A stretch of 64,000 nucleotides of DNA from Labrys sp. WJW. GTDB taxonomy: Bacteria > Pseudomonadota > Alphaproteobacteria > Rhizobiales > Labraceae. Shown here in pieces: positions 8,279 through 16,436 of this stretch (the stretch's first letter is position 1; each line of letters starts with the position of its first letter). Both the position numbers and the translations under genes were made by a program. The notes under the pieces are model-generated. The model was not told the origin of the DNA. It did not search any database and saw only the letters and a list, made by a program, of their open reading frames with translations. The stretch is from NCBI RefSeq assembly GCF_001676615.1, contig NZ_LYXZ01000039.1, forward strand, positions 155,868-219,867. The letters are read 5' to 3'.

Positions 8279-9034
8279 ATGACCGCCAGCACCGACACCC
8301 ATTTCGGCTTTTCCACCGTAAGGCTGGAAGAAAAGCAGGGGCTGGTGGACGATGTCTTCCACAAGGTGGCCGCGCGCTACGACCTGATGAACGACCTGAT
8401 GTCGGGCGGGCTGCACCGGCTGTGGAAGGATGATCTGGTCAACATGCTCAACCCGCCGCGCCAGCGGCCCTTCCGCCATCTCGACGTGGCGGGCGGCACG
8501 GGCGACGTCGCCTTCCGCATCGTGAAGGCCGGCGGCCCGGATACCCACGTCACCGTGCTCGACATCAACGGCTCGATGCTGGAAGTCGGCCGCCAACGCG
8601 GTGAGGAGCGCGGCCTTGCCGGCCAGCTCGATTTCGTCGAGGCCAATGCCGAGGAACTGCCCCTCGAGGCGGGCACCTTCGACGGCTACACCATCGCCTT
8701 CGGCATCCGCAACGTGCCGCGCATCGACAAGGCGCTGGCCGAGGCCTATCGCGTGCTCAAGCGGGGCGGGCGCTTCCTCTGCCTTGAATTCTCCACCGTC
8801 GACATGCCCGGCCTCGACAAGATCTATGACCTCTATTCGTTCAAGCTGATCCCGCCGATCGGCCGCATGGTCACCGGCGATGCCGAGCCCTATCGCTATT
8901 TGGTCGAATCGATCCGCAACTTCCCCAAGCCCGCCGCCTTCTCGGCCATGATCCGCGAGGCCGGCTTCTCGCAGGTCAGCCACCGTTCGCTCACCGGCAA
9001 CATCGTCGCCATCCATTCGGGCTGGAAGCTGTAG
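8279..9034 (+). CDS. ubiE: Ubiquinone/menaquinone biosynthesis C-methyltransferase UbiE
   Basis: SAM-dependent methyltransferase of 251 residues acting on the benzoquinol ring in ubiquinone synthesis. The UbiE signatures are present: KVAARYDLMNDLMSGGLHRLWK (27-48), SAM-binding LDVAGGTGDVAF (68-79), and FGIRNVPRIDKALAEAYRVLK with GGRFLCLEFS. The frame opens at a TTG at 8261, but the ATG at 8279 has a CCGGAG ribosome site eight bases upstream and fits the family start. The ubiB gene that often follows is absent; a cation antiporter is next. Confidence 0.97.
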   Translation: MTASTDTHFGFSTVRLEEKQGLVDDVFHKVAARYDLMNDLMSGGLHRLWKDDLVNMLNPPRQRPFRHLDVAGGTGDVAFRIVKAGGPDTHVTVLDINGSMLEVGRQRGEERGLAGQLDFVEANAEELPLEAGTFDGYTIAFGIRNVPRIDKALAEAYRVLKRGGRFLCLEFSTVDMPGLDKIYDLYSFKLIPPIGRMVTGDAEPYRYLVESIRNFPKPAAFSAMIREAGFSQVSHRSLTGNIVAIHSGWKL

Positions 9035-9126
9035 GCGAAAAGCACCTGCGATCTCGGGAACACGTCACCTGCCCGAAATTTATGCCTGCCCGCTGCGATT
9101 TTCGGTTGGCGAAGCAGGGTCCTTCG

Positions 9127-9151
9127 TTGTTCGATAGGCACAATCGAACAA
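9127..9151. promoter_or_regulatory. Inverted repeat TTGTTCGAT-N7-ATCGAACAA before the Kef-type gene
   Basis: Perfect 9-base arms separated by seven bases, ending two bases before the GTG start of the antiporter gene. It could be an operator or an mRNA hairpin over the translation start. The arms and spacing are seen directly; the function is not known. Confidence 0.45.
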
Positions 9152-9152
9152 T

Positions 9153-10964
9153 GTGGGGGCGGGTTTGGCTGGAGCGGTCGATCTCTCGGCTTTGAAGGAT
9201 GCTTTGGTGGTGCTCGGCACGGCCGGCGTGGTGGTGCCGCTCGTGCGTCGCCTGCATGTCAGCCCGGTGATCGGCTTCCTGGCTGCCGGTGCCGTGATGG
9301 GCCCGACCGGCGTCGGCGCGCTCTCCTCCTATGTGCCCTATATCGACTGGATCGCCATCAGCGAACGCGAAACCATCGCCCGCATCGCCGAGTTCGGCGT
9401 GGTGTTCCTGCTTTTCGTCATCGGGCTCGAGCTTTCGCTCGCCCGCCTGATGACCATGCGCCGCCTGGTCTTCGGCCTGGGCGGCCTGCAGGTCGTGGCT
9501 TCCACCGTCATAGTTGCCGTGCTCGCCCGCCTGGTACTGCCGTCCGAAGCCGCCCTGGTGGTCGCCGCGGGGCTAGCCCTGTCGTCCACCGCCATCGTGG
9601 TGGAGGTGCTGGCGGGGCAGAAACGCATGGCTTCGGCCACGGGGCGTGTCAATTTCGCCGTGCTGCTCCTGCAGGACCTCGCCGTGGTGCCCGTGCTGTT
9701 CCTGGTGGGAACGATGGGCGGGCACGCCGACCGCTCCGTGCTGGTCGGCCTCGGCTATGCCCTCGGCCTGGCAGTGCTCACTATCGCCGCCATCGTCGTC
9801 GCCGGGCATTTCCTGCTGCGGCCTTTGTTCCGCCTGGTCGCCAATCCGGAGAATCCGGAACTCTTCATCGCCGCCACTTTGTTCGTAGCGATCGGGGCCG
9901 GCGTGGCGGCGGCAAGCGAAGGGTTGTCCATGGCCCTCGGCGCCTTCATCGCCGGGCTGCTGCTGGCCGAGACCGAATATCGCCGCGCCATCGAGGCGAC
10001 GATCGAGCCTTTCAAGAGCCTGCTGCTCGGCGTGTTCTTCTTCACCGTCGGCATGAGCGTCGATCTCGGCGTGGTGGTCAGCTATCCGCTACTGATCTTG
10101 GGCGCCGTGCTGGCGCTGGTGCTGGTCAAGGGCCTGTTGATCTTCGGCCTCTGCCGGCTCTACCGGCTGCCCAAGGCCGTCTCGATCGAAACCGCCTTCC
10201 TGCTGGCCTCGGCCGGCGAGTTCGCTTTCGTGGTGTTTACGCTCGCCACCCAGCTTTCCATCCTCACGGCGGAACAGTCCGCGTTGGTTGTGGCCATCGC
10301 ATCTCTCTCGATGGCCTCGATCCCCCTGCTGGGCGTGCTCGGCCGTCGTATCGCCAAGCGCTACGAACTGGCGGTGCCGGTTGAGGCCGCGGCCCTGGAA
10401 GGACCGCCGGAGGACAAACAGCGCCGTGCCATCGTGGTGGGGTATGGCCGCGTCGGCCGCCTCGTGGCCGAAATGCTCGCTGAGCACAAGATCGCCTATC
10501 TCGCCGTGGATGCGAACGCCAAGGCGGTGGCGCGCTGGCGCGAAGACAAGAAGCCGGTCTTTTGGGGCGATGCCACCAACGCTGCCTTCCTCGAACGCTG
10601 CGGCCTCGCCGAAGCCTCGGCCCTGGTCGTCACCATCGACCAACCCCGCCAGATCGAGGCGGTGGTCACCACCGCGCGGGCGCTACGGCCGGATCTCGTC
10701 ATCGTGGCGCGCTCGCGCGATGCCGATCACGCCAGCAAGCTCTACGCGCTGGGCGTCACCGATGCCGTGCCCGAGACGATCGAGGCGAGCCTGCAACTGT
10801 CCGAGGCAGCCCTTGCCGGTCTCGGTGTGCCGGCAGGGCCGGTGATCGCCTCCATCCATGAGCGGCGCGATGTCTTCCGCCGCGAACTGCAGACGGCGGC
10901 CGGGCGGGAAACCCACGCCGTGAAGCCCAAGCGCCCCCGCCGTTCGGCAGTCACCCCGTCCTAG
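9153..10964 (+). CDS. Monovalent cation:proton antiporter-2, KefB/KefC type
   Basis: Inner-membrane protein of 603 residues. The N-terminal two thirds hold about 12 hydrophobic segments of the CPA2 Na+/H+ exchanger fold, including FLLFVIGLELS and LLLQDLAVVPVLFL, the latter with the transport-site Gln-Asp. From about residue 424 a Rossmann-type TrkA-N/RCK domain begins (IVVGYGRVGRLVAEMLAE), which gates K+ efflux in KefB/C. The start is uncertain: the frame begins at GTG 9153, which directly follows a palindrome, and a TTG lies a few codons in. No KefF/KefG-type oxidoreductase is adjacent. Confidence 0.9.
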   Translation: MGAGLAGAVDLSALKDALVVLGTAGVVVPLVRRLHVSPVIGFLAAGAVMGPTGVGALSSYVPYIDWIAISERETIARIAEFGVVFLLFVIGLELSLARLMTMRRLVFGLGGLQVVASTVIVAVLARLVLPSEAALVVAAGLALSSTAIVVEVLAGQKRMASATGRVNFAVLLLQDLAVVPVLFLVGTMGGHADRSVLVGLGYALGLAVLTIAAIVVAGHFLLRPLFRLVANPENPELFIAATLFVAIGAGVAAASEGLSMALGAFIAGLLLAETEYRRAIEATIEPFKSLLLGVFFFTVGMSVDLGVVVSYPLLILGAVLALVLVKGLLIFGLCRLYRLPKAVSIETAFLLASAGEFAFVVFTLATQLSILTAEQSALVVAIASLSMASIPLLGVLGRRIAKRYELAVPVEAAALEGPPEDKQRRAIVVGYGRVGRLVAEMLAEHKIAYLAVDANAKAVARWREDKKPVFWGDATNAAFLERCGLAEASALVVTIDQPRQIEAVVTTARALRPDLVIVARSRDADHASKLYALGVTDAVPETIEASLQLSEAALAGLGVPAGPVIASIHERRDVFRRELQTAAGRETHAVKPKRPRRSAVTPS

Positions 10965-11003
10965 AGCAAAGCGCGTTCAAGCGTGAACGCTTATTTGCTC
11001 TAG
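10961..11003. repeat. Nested palindrome, CTAGAGCAAA type
   Basis: Outer arms CTAGAGCAAA (10961-10970) and TTTGCTCTAG (10994-11003), inner arms GCGTTCA (10973-10979) and TGAACGC (10984-10990). The first arm contains the antiporter stop codon. The following bases (ATTCGACGCG) match the usual continuation of a common intergenic element in Hyphomicrobiales. It may also act as a transcription terminator. Confidence 0.7.
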
Positions 11004-11162
11004 CTCTTTGATTCGACGCGTCTTTGCGATTCGAGGTGACTCCGTCAAATCGCAAAACGCTATAGACCTGGTCGCGACGGGGTGCCTTGTCATCGCCGGC
11101 ACCTTCGGCGGCGCCGGGGATGACAAACTCGTTCCTTTCAAACGGGTGCTTCGAAACCTTCG

Positions 11163-12017
11163 TCAGCGCTTCAGGAATTCGGCGAATTTCTCGGCATAGT
11201 CCGGATGCCAGCGCGACAGAGGCGGGCGGTTCTCGATGATGTCGCCGGCAGCCCAGGCGATGCGGCGTTCGTCGAGTGAGCGCGGCACCTCGTTGTCGGG
11301 GCAGAGAATGTAGAAATCGCCGGCTTCCAGGCGTTCCAGCATGAAATCCACGGTCTGCTCCGGCGTCCAGGCTCCGGCCGGCTTGTCGGTGCGGCCCTTG
11401 GCGGCGAGCGGCGTGAAGACGAAGCCCGGGATCAGCAGATGGGCTGAGATCCGGCAGCCCTCGGTGTTGCGCAACTCGTGCTGCAGGGCTTCGGTGAAGG
11501 CCTTCACCGCCGCCTTCGAGACATTGTAGGCGGGATCGCCGGGCGGGGTAGTGATGCCCTGCTTGGAGCCGGTGTTGATGATGAGGCCGGGGCGTCCCCG
11601 CGCGATCATGCCGGGCGCAAAGATCTGGGTGCCCTGGATCACGCCCTTGAGATTGACCGAGAAGATGCGTTCCCAGGTCTGGTCCTCGCGGGCATCGAAC
11701 AGTTTCGAGCCCGGCTGGATGCCGGCATTGTTCATCAGCACATCCGTGCCGCCGAAGCGCTCTTTTACTTTCCGCTGAAGGCCGAGCAGGGCCTCGACGT
11801 CGCTGACATCGGTGACCGAGGCGAGTACGGCCTGCCGTCCCCCTGGCGCGGCTGCCGCGATCTTCTCGGCGGCTGTCGCAAGTTTCTCCTCGCCGAGATC
11901 GGCGATGGCGACCTTGAGGCCGAGGGAGGCGAACTTGACGGCCGCGGCGAGACCGATGCCGCTGGCCCCGCCTGTCACGACGGCGACAGAGCCAGGCACG
12001 AGTGCTGGATGGGACAT
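11163..12017 (-). CDS. SDR family NAD(P)-dependent oxidoreductase
   Basis: Classical short-chain dehydrogenase of 284 residues. The cofactor motif TGGASGIG is at 15-22, NNAG at 96-99, the catalytic Ser near 151 (NTGSKQG), and Tyr164/Lys168 in AYNVSK. The acidic residue after beta2 (IADLGEEK) suggests NAD(H) preference. The C-terminus extends somewhat beyond a 250-residue SDR. It lies downstream of the TetR repressor on the same strand, 190 bases away, and may belong to its regulon. Substrate unknown. Confidence 0.88.
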   Translation of the reverse strand: MSHPALVPGSVAVVTGGASGIGLAAAVKFASLGLKVAIADLGEEKLATAAEKIAAAAPGGRQAVLASVTDVSDVEALLGLQRKVKERFGGTDVLMNNAGIQPGSKLFDAREDQTWERIFSVNLKGVIQGTQIFAPGMIARGRPGLIINTGSKQGITTPPGDPAYNVSKAAVKAFTEALQHELRNTEGCRISAHLLIPGFVFTPLAAKGRTDKPAGAWTPEQTVDFMLERLEAGDFYILCPDNEVPRSLDERRIAWAAGDIIENRPPLSRWHPDYAEKFAEFLKR

Positions 12018-12081
12018 GGTGATGCTTCCTTGCAGGAACTAAGACTGTTCAACGCTGCCGAAGGAGTTCCTGCAGCGCTGA

Positions 12082-12113
12082 CATCACAACGACATGCTTG
12101 CATGTCGTGATGC
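12082..12113. repeat. Hairpin element with CGACATG-N4-CATGTCG core
   Basis: The core at 12090-12107 has 7-base perfect arms; flanking CATC and GATG extend the pairing past a three-base bulge. The same core with another loop occurs at 24499-24516 within a longer element, and the flanks there are similar (AAGAGC-GG-CATC on the minus strand). The two are probably diverged copies of one dispersed repeat. Confidence 0.5.
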
Positions 12114-12207
12114 CTGCTCTTGTAAACACCGCGCCGGGGATGAGGAAGCCGTCGCGACATGCACACACGTCGCTGTGATATTCGGGCTCTCGGAATGTCC
12201 GTAGGAG

Positions 12208-12819
12208 TCAGGCGCTCTTGCCGAAGGAGGCGATCACCCCCTCGGCCATGCGCACGAAACGGGCGCTCGGGCCCTCCGGGCCGGCGCTCTGGCGGCTGAC
12301 GCGGGCGCCTTCCAGCAGGAGATGCAGTGTATCGGCGACCAGATCCGGCTGGTCGAGACCCGCCTCCCTGCAAAGCAGAGCCAAGCGGTCGCGGTGCCGC
12401 TTCTTGAATTCTTCGACCAGGCGTCGGGCCGGGTGATCCTCGCCCGAGAGCTCGACCGCCGCATTGGCGAATTCGCAGCCCCGGTTGTCAGCCTCGATAT
12501 AGTCGGCGCATTTGCCGACCCAGGACAACAGCTGGGCGTGGGCATCGCCCGGATGCTCGGCCTCGAGCTGGGCCCAGCGCGCCTGATTGTCGATCTCCGC
12601 CGCCCGCAGGCATTCGACGATGAGATCGTCTTTCGAGCCGAAATGACGATAGAGCGTCATCTTGTTGGTGCCGGCGACCTTGGCGATGGTGTCGACGCCG
12701 ATGGTGTTGATGCCATGTCGGTGGAAGAGGTCGCGCGCAGTGACGACGATGCGGTCTCGCGGACGCTGTCCGGGGCAGCAGGGTGACTCTTCGCTTGGTT
12801 CCAAAATTTTCTGGCTCAT
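12208..12819 (-). CDS. TetR/AcrR family transcriptional repressor
   Basis: Regulator of 203 residues. The N-terminal helix-turn-helix spans about 24-68 (ARDLFHRHGINTIGVDTIAK, then KMTLYRHFGSKDDLI). The C-terminal ligand domain is in the usual size range and carries a C-terminal TetR extension typical of alphaproteobacterial AcrR-like regulators. The gene diverges from a small ORF and the RND efflux genes, and two near-identical 20-base palindromes lie directly upstream of its start. It therefore probably represses itself and the pump and is released by a pump substrate. Confidence 0.9.
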   Translation of the reverse strand: MSQKILEPSEESPCCPGQRPRDRIVVTARDLFHRHGINTIGVDTIAKVAGTNKMTLYRHFGSKDDLIVECLRAAEIDNQARWAQLEAEHPGDAHAQLLSWVGKCADYIEADNRGCEFANAAVELSGEDHPARRLVEEFKKRHRDRLALLCREAGLDQPDLVADTLHLLLEGARVSRQSAGPEGPSARFVRMAEGVIASFGKSA

Positions 12820-12831
12820 GGCTTGACCAAA

Positions 12832-12851
12832 CTGTTACCGACCTGTAACAG
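12832..12851. promoter_or_regulatory. TetR operator candidate 1
   Basis: Sequence CTGTTACCGACCTGTAACAG, 7-base perfect inverted arms CTGTTAC/GTAACAG with six bases between. It lies 12 bases upstream of the TetR start and matches operator 2 exactly in its arms. Confidence 0.75.
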
Positions 12852-12856
12852 TGTCG

Positions 12857-12876
12857 CTGTTACTGATCGGTAACAG
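12857..12876. promoter_or_regulatory. TetR operator candidate 2
   Basis: Sequence CTGTTACTGATCGGTAACAG, same arms and spacer length as operator 1, 25 bases away centre to centre. Tandem identical operators between a TetR gene and its divergent pump are typical of AcrR/TtgR-like autoregulation. Confidence 0.75.
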
Positions 12877-13013
12877 CTTGGTAAGGCGTCGTCAAGGCCG
12901 TTTCGTCATCGCACTGCGATCCAGCCTTGTTAGAGAGACAATTCACCAGGAAACGACACATCGTCAAACGGATTGGGCGGAGCATGCATCCATGTTTCCG
13001 CGCTGGAGGAGTC

Positions 13014-13226
13014 ATGGCTCAGCAAGGCTGCAATATGACCGTCGATCAGCTGCTGAACGACCCGTTGACGCTTGCCCTCATGCGGGCCGACGGGGTCGAT
13101 CCGGTTTCATTGAGGACGATGCTCGCCGGGCAGGCGCGCCGTCTCGCCGAAGCGCAGGACGTGCCGCCGATCCTCCTGACATTTTCTGACACCGTCATGC
13201 CACATGGTGGCATCCAAGGCGGCTGA
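13014..13226 (+). CDS. Small uncharacterised protein upstream of the RND pump
   Basis: Seventy residues, with a strong GGAGGA ribosome site (13005-13010) placed correctly before the ATG at 13014. The central part, TVDQLLNDPLTLALMRADGV followed by DPVSLRTML, has an amphipathic helical pattern. I recall similar short DPLxxLxMxxDGV proteins in Hyphomicrobiales, but no function is known to me. No signal peptide or membrane segment. It ends 14 bases before the RND permease start, so it should be co-transcribed with it. The frame extends upstream to 12927 without a good start. Confidence 0.6.
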   Translation: MAQQGCNMTVDQLLNDPLTLALMRADGVDPVSLRTMLAGQARRLAEAQDVPPILLTFSDTVMPHGGIQGG

Positions 13227-13240
13227 CGCAGAGCTTCACC

Positions 13241-16200
13241 ATGGTCAATTATTTCATTCAACGTCCGATCTTCGCCTCGGCCATCGCCATCATCATGGTG
13301 ATGGCGGGGGCGATTGCCTATTTCCTGCTGCCGGTCGCCCAGTTTCCCAACATCACGCCGCCCCAGATCCAGGTTAGCGCCTCCTATCCCGGCGCCAGCT
13401 CGCAGGTCGTCGCCGATACGGTGACCACGCCGCTCGAGCAGCAGATCAACGGCGTGCCGGGCATGATCTACATGTCCTCGGCCAGCTCCAATGACGGCTC
13501 GTCCAACATCACCGTCACCTTCGATGTCGGCTATCCCCTGAACATCGCGGCGATGGACGTGCAGAACCGCGTGGCCCAAGCGGCCTCCTCCCTGCCGGCG
13601 ATCGTCAACCAGTCCGGCGTCTCGGTCACCAAGGCCAATCCCAACTTCGTGCTGATCGTCGACCTGACCTCGCCCGACAATTCGGTCGATTCGGTCGCGC
13701 TCAGCAATTACGCCTATCTGCAGATTGTCGATCCCCTAAAGCGGCTGCCGGGCGTCGGCGACGTCAGGATCTTCGGCGAGCGGCGCTATTCCATGCGCAT
13801 CTGGCTCGATCCCGACAAGCTCGCCAATCTCGGCATCACCGCCGTCGACGTGCAGAATGCCGTCGCCGAGCAGAACGTGCAGGTCGCGGCCGGCAAGATC
13901 GGCCAGAATCCGGCACCGGCGGGCACCGCCTTCGAAATGCAGGTCAACGCCACCGGCCGCCTCAGCGACCCGGAGGAGTTCGGCAACATCGTCGTCCGGG
14001 CCAATCCGGCCGGCGGTTCGGTGGTGCGCCTTCGTGATGTCGCCCGCATCGAACTCGGCTCGCTGCAATATTCGTCCTCGGCCTATCACGGCGAAAAGCC
14101 GATGGTGGTGCTCGGCGTCTTCCAAGCGCCCGGCTCTAACTCGCTCAAGCTGAAGGAAGCCGTCGAAGCCAAGATGAAGGAGCTCTCGGCGCGCTTCCCC
14201 AAGGGCATCGAATATTCGATGAAATACGACACGACCCGCTTCGTGTCGGCCGCGATGGAGGACGTCGTCAAGACGCTGGTCGAGGCGCTCATCCTCGTGG
14301 TCCTCGTCGTCTACATCTTCCTGCAGAACTGGCGCACCGTGCTCATTCCGGTCATCGCCATCCCGGTCTCGCTGATCGCGACCATGGTGGTGATGCTGGC
14401 CATGGGCTTCTCGCTCAACATGCTCTCGCTGCTCGGCATGGTGCTCGCCATCGGCCTCGTCGTCGACGACGCCATCGTGGTGGTGGAGAACGTCGAAAGA
14501 CAGCTCGAGGCGGGGCATCCGCCGCTGGAGGCGGCCAAGATCGCCATGAAGGAAGTCACCGGTCCGATCGTCGCCACCACGGCGGTGCTGATGGCGGTGT
14601 TCGTTCCCGTTGCCTTCATTCCCGGCGTCGCCGGCCAGCTCTACAACCAGTTTGCCCTGACCGTGGCGATCTCGGTCGGCATCTCCGCCTTCAACTCGCT
14701 GACCCTGAGCCCGGCCCTGTCGGCCGCCTTCCTCAGCCACAAGCCGGCCTCCCGCTTCTTCCTGTTCCGCTGGTTCAATGCCGGATTCGACAGGCTGTCG
14801 CACGGCTATGCCGCCTCGGTGCGCGGCTTCATCAAGCTGCGCTGGCTGATGATGGGGGCGTTTGCCATCGTGCTGGCTGCCACCTACTGGATCTCGACGC
14901 GGGTGCCTTCCACCTTCCTGCCGTCGGAAGACCAGGGCTACTTCTTCGTCGTGCTGCAATTGCCGGATGGCGCCTCGCTCGAACGCACCGATGCCGCCGC
15001 CAAGCAGGTGCGGCAGATCCTGATGGCAGAACCCGGGGTCGAGGACATCATGTCGATCTCAGGCCTGAACTTCCTCACCAACGCCCAGCAATCGAGCGCT
15101 GCGGTCGAGTTCGCCATCCTCAAGCCCTGGGATGAGCGTGGCTCCGGCCTCAGTGCCACCGATATCGTCAACAAGGTGCGTCCGAAGCTGTTCGGCATTG
15201 CCGATGGTTTCGTGCTGGCCTTCGAGCCGCCCTCCATCCAGGGCCTCGGCACCACCGGCGGCTTCGAGTTCCAGATCGAGGATCTGAACGGGCGCGGTCC
15301 GTTCGCGGTCAACGAGGCGGCGCAGGCCCTGCTTGCCGAGGCGCGCAAGCAGCCCGAGCTCAATCCGCAGACCCTGTTCACCACCTTCTCGACCTCGACG
15401 CCGCAGTTCAACTACGACCTCGACCGCAACAAGGCCAAGCTGCTCGGCCTCAACCTGCCGGATATCTTCAACACGCTGCAGATCTATCTCGGCTCGCTCT
15501 ATGTGAACGACTTCAACCAGTTCGGGCGTACCTTCCGCGTCACGCTGCAGGCCGACAAGGATTCGCGTGCCGATCCCGGCGACATCAGCCGTCTCTATGT
15601 CCGCAACGCCACAGGCAACATGGTGCCCCTGTCGACTCTGGGCTCGCTGAAGCCGATCGTCGGGCCGGAGACGGTGACCCACTACAACAATTACGGCGCG
15701 GCCCTGATCAACGGTGCCCCCGCACCGGGTTACTCGTCGGGCCAGGCCATCGAGGCAATGCAGAGGGTCGCGGCCGCGACCCTGCCGAACGGCTTCAGCC
15801 ATGAATGGACCGGCATCACCTTCCAGGAGCTCAAGGCCGGCTCGATCGCAGCGGCGGTGTTCGCCCTTGCCATCGTGTTCGTCTTCCTGATCCTGGCCGC
15901 CCAGTATGAGAGCTGGTCCATGCCGTTCATGGTCCTGCTCGCGGTGCCGCTCGGCCTGTTCGGTGCGCTGCTCGCCATCTGGCTGCGCAGCATGCAGCTC
16001 GACGTCTATTCGCAGATCGGCTTCGTCATGCTGATCGGCCTCGCCGCCAAGAACGCCATCCTGATCGTGGAGTTCGCCAAGCATCTGCGCGAGCAGGGCC
16101 ATGGCATCGTCGAGGCGGCGATGGAAGCCGGCCGGCTGCGCCTGCGCCCGATCCTGATGACGGCCTTCGCCTTCATCCTGGGCGTGGTGCCGTTGGTGAA

Positions 16201-16426
16201 GGCGACCGGTGCCGGCGCGGCCAGCCGCCAGTCGCTCGGCACGGCCGTGTTCGGCGGCATGCTGGTGGCTACCGTGCTGACGCTGGTCTTCGTGCCGGTG
16301 TTCTACGCCATCATCGAGCGTTGGCGCGAGCGCCGACTCTCCGCCAAGAGAGATTCACACCATACCGACAGCACGCCTGAGGAGTCCGAGGACGCCATGC
16401 CGCCCCGGATCCAGGCCGCCGAATAA
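13241..16426 (+). CDS. RND efflux transporter, inner-membrane permease (AcrB/MexB family, HAE1)
   Basis: Protein of 1061 residues with the duplicated RND layout: membrane helix 1, a large periplasmic loop, six helices, a second loop and six helices. The N-terminus FIQRPIFASAIAIIMVMAG is typical of HAE1 pumps. The proton-relay residues are in place: D409-D410 in TM4 (GLVVDDAIVVVENVER) and K937 in TM10 (GLAAKNAILIVEFAKHLRE). It exports hydrophobic drugs or lipophilic compounds by proton exchange. Transcribed before its adaptor, the reverse of the acrAB order, and no outer-membrane channel gene follows, so a TolC-type protein encoded elsewhere is needed. Regulation by the divergent TetR is likely. 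Confidence 0.96.
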   Translation: MVNYFIQRPIFASAIAIIMVMAGAIAYFLLPVAQFPNITPPQIQVSASYPGASSQVVADTVTTPLEQQINGVPGMIYMSSASSNDGSSNITVTFDVGYPLNIAAMDVQNRVAQAASSLPAIVNQSGVSVTKANPNFVLIVDLTSPDNSVDSVALSNYAYLQIVDPLKRLPGVGDVRIFGERRYSMRIWLDPDKLANLGITAVDVQNAVAEQNVQVAAGKIGQNPAPAGTAFEMQVNATGRLSDPEEFGNIVVRANPAGGSVVRLRDVARIELGSLQYSSSAYHGEKPMVVLGVFQAPGSNSLKLKEAVEAKMKELSARFPKGIEYSMKYDTTRFVSAAMEDVVKTLVEALILVVLVVYIFLQNWRTVLIPVIAIPVSLIATMVVMLAMGFSLNMLSLLGMVLAIGLVVDDAIVVVENVERQLEAGHPPLEAAKIAMKEVTGPIVATTAVLMAVFVPVAFIPGVAGQLYNQFALTVAISVGISAFNSLTLSPALSAAFLSHKPASRFFLFRWFNAGFDRLSHGYAASVRGFIKLRWLMMGAFAIVLAATYWISTRVPSTFLPSEDQGYFFVVLQLPDGASLERTDAAAKQVRQILMAEPGVEDIMSISGLNFLTNAQQSSAAVEFAILKPWDERGSGLSATDIVNKVRPKLFGIADGFVLAFEPPSIQGLGTTGGFEFQIEDLNGRGPFAVNEAAQALLAEARKQPELNPQTLFTTFSTSTPQFNYDLDRNKAKLLGLNLPDIFNTLQIYLGSLYVNDFNQFGRTFRVTLQADKDSRADPGDISRLYVRNATGNMVPLSTLGSLKPIVGPETVTHYNNYGAALINGAPAPGYSSGQAIEAMQRVAAATLPNGFSHEWTGITFQELKAGSIAAAVFALAIVFVFLILAAQYESWSMPFMVLLAVPLGLFGALLAIWLRSMQLDVYSQIGFVMLIGLAAKNAILIVEFAKHLREQGHGIVEAAMEAGRLRLRPILMTAFAFILGVVPLVKATGAGAASRQSLGTAVFGGMLVATVLTLVFVPVFYAIIERWRERRLSAKRDSHHTDSTPEESEDAMPPRIQAAE

Positions 16427-16436
16427 GGGGATACCG

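Noticed and set aside
13736..14959. Long open frame (407 codons) on the minus strand opposite the RND permease
   Set aside because: It is the antisense of a clear RND gene; its composition (His, Asp, Arg, Gly rich) is typical of GC-rich shadow frames.
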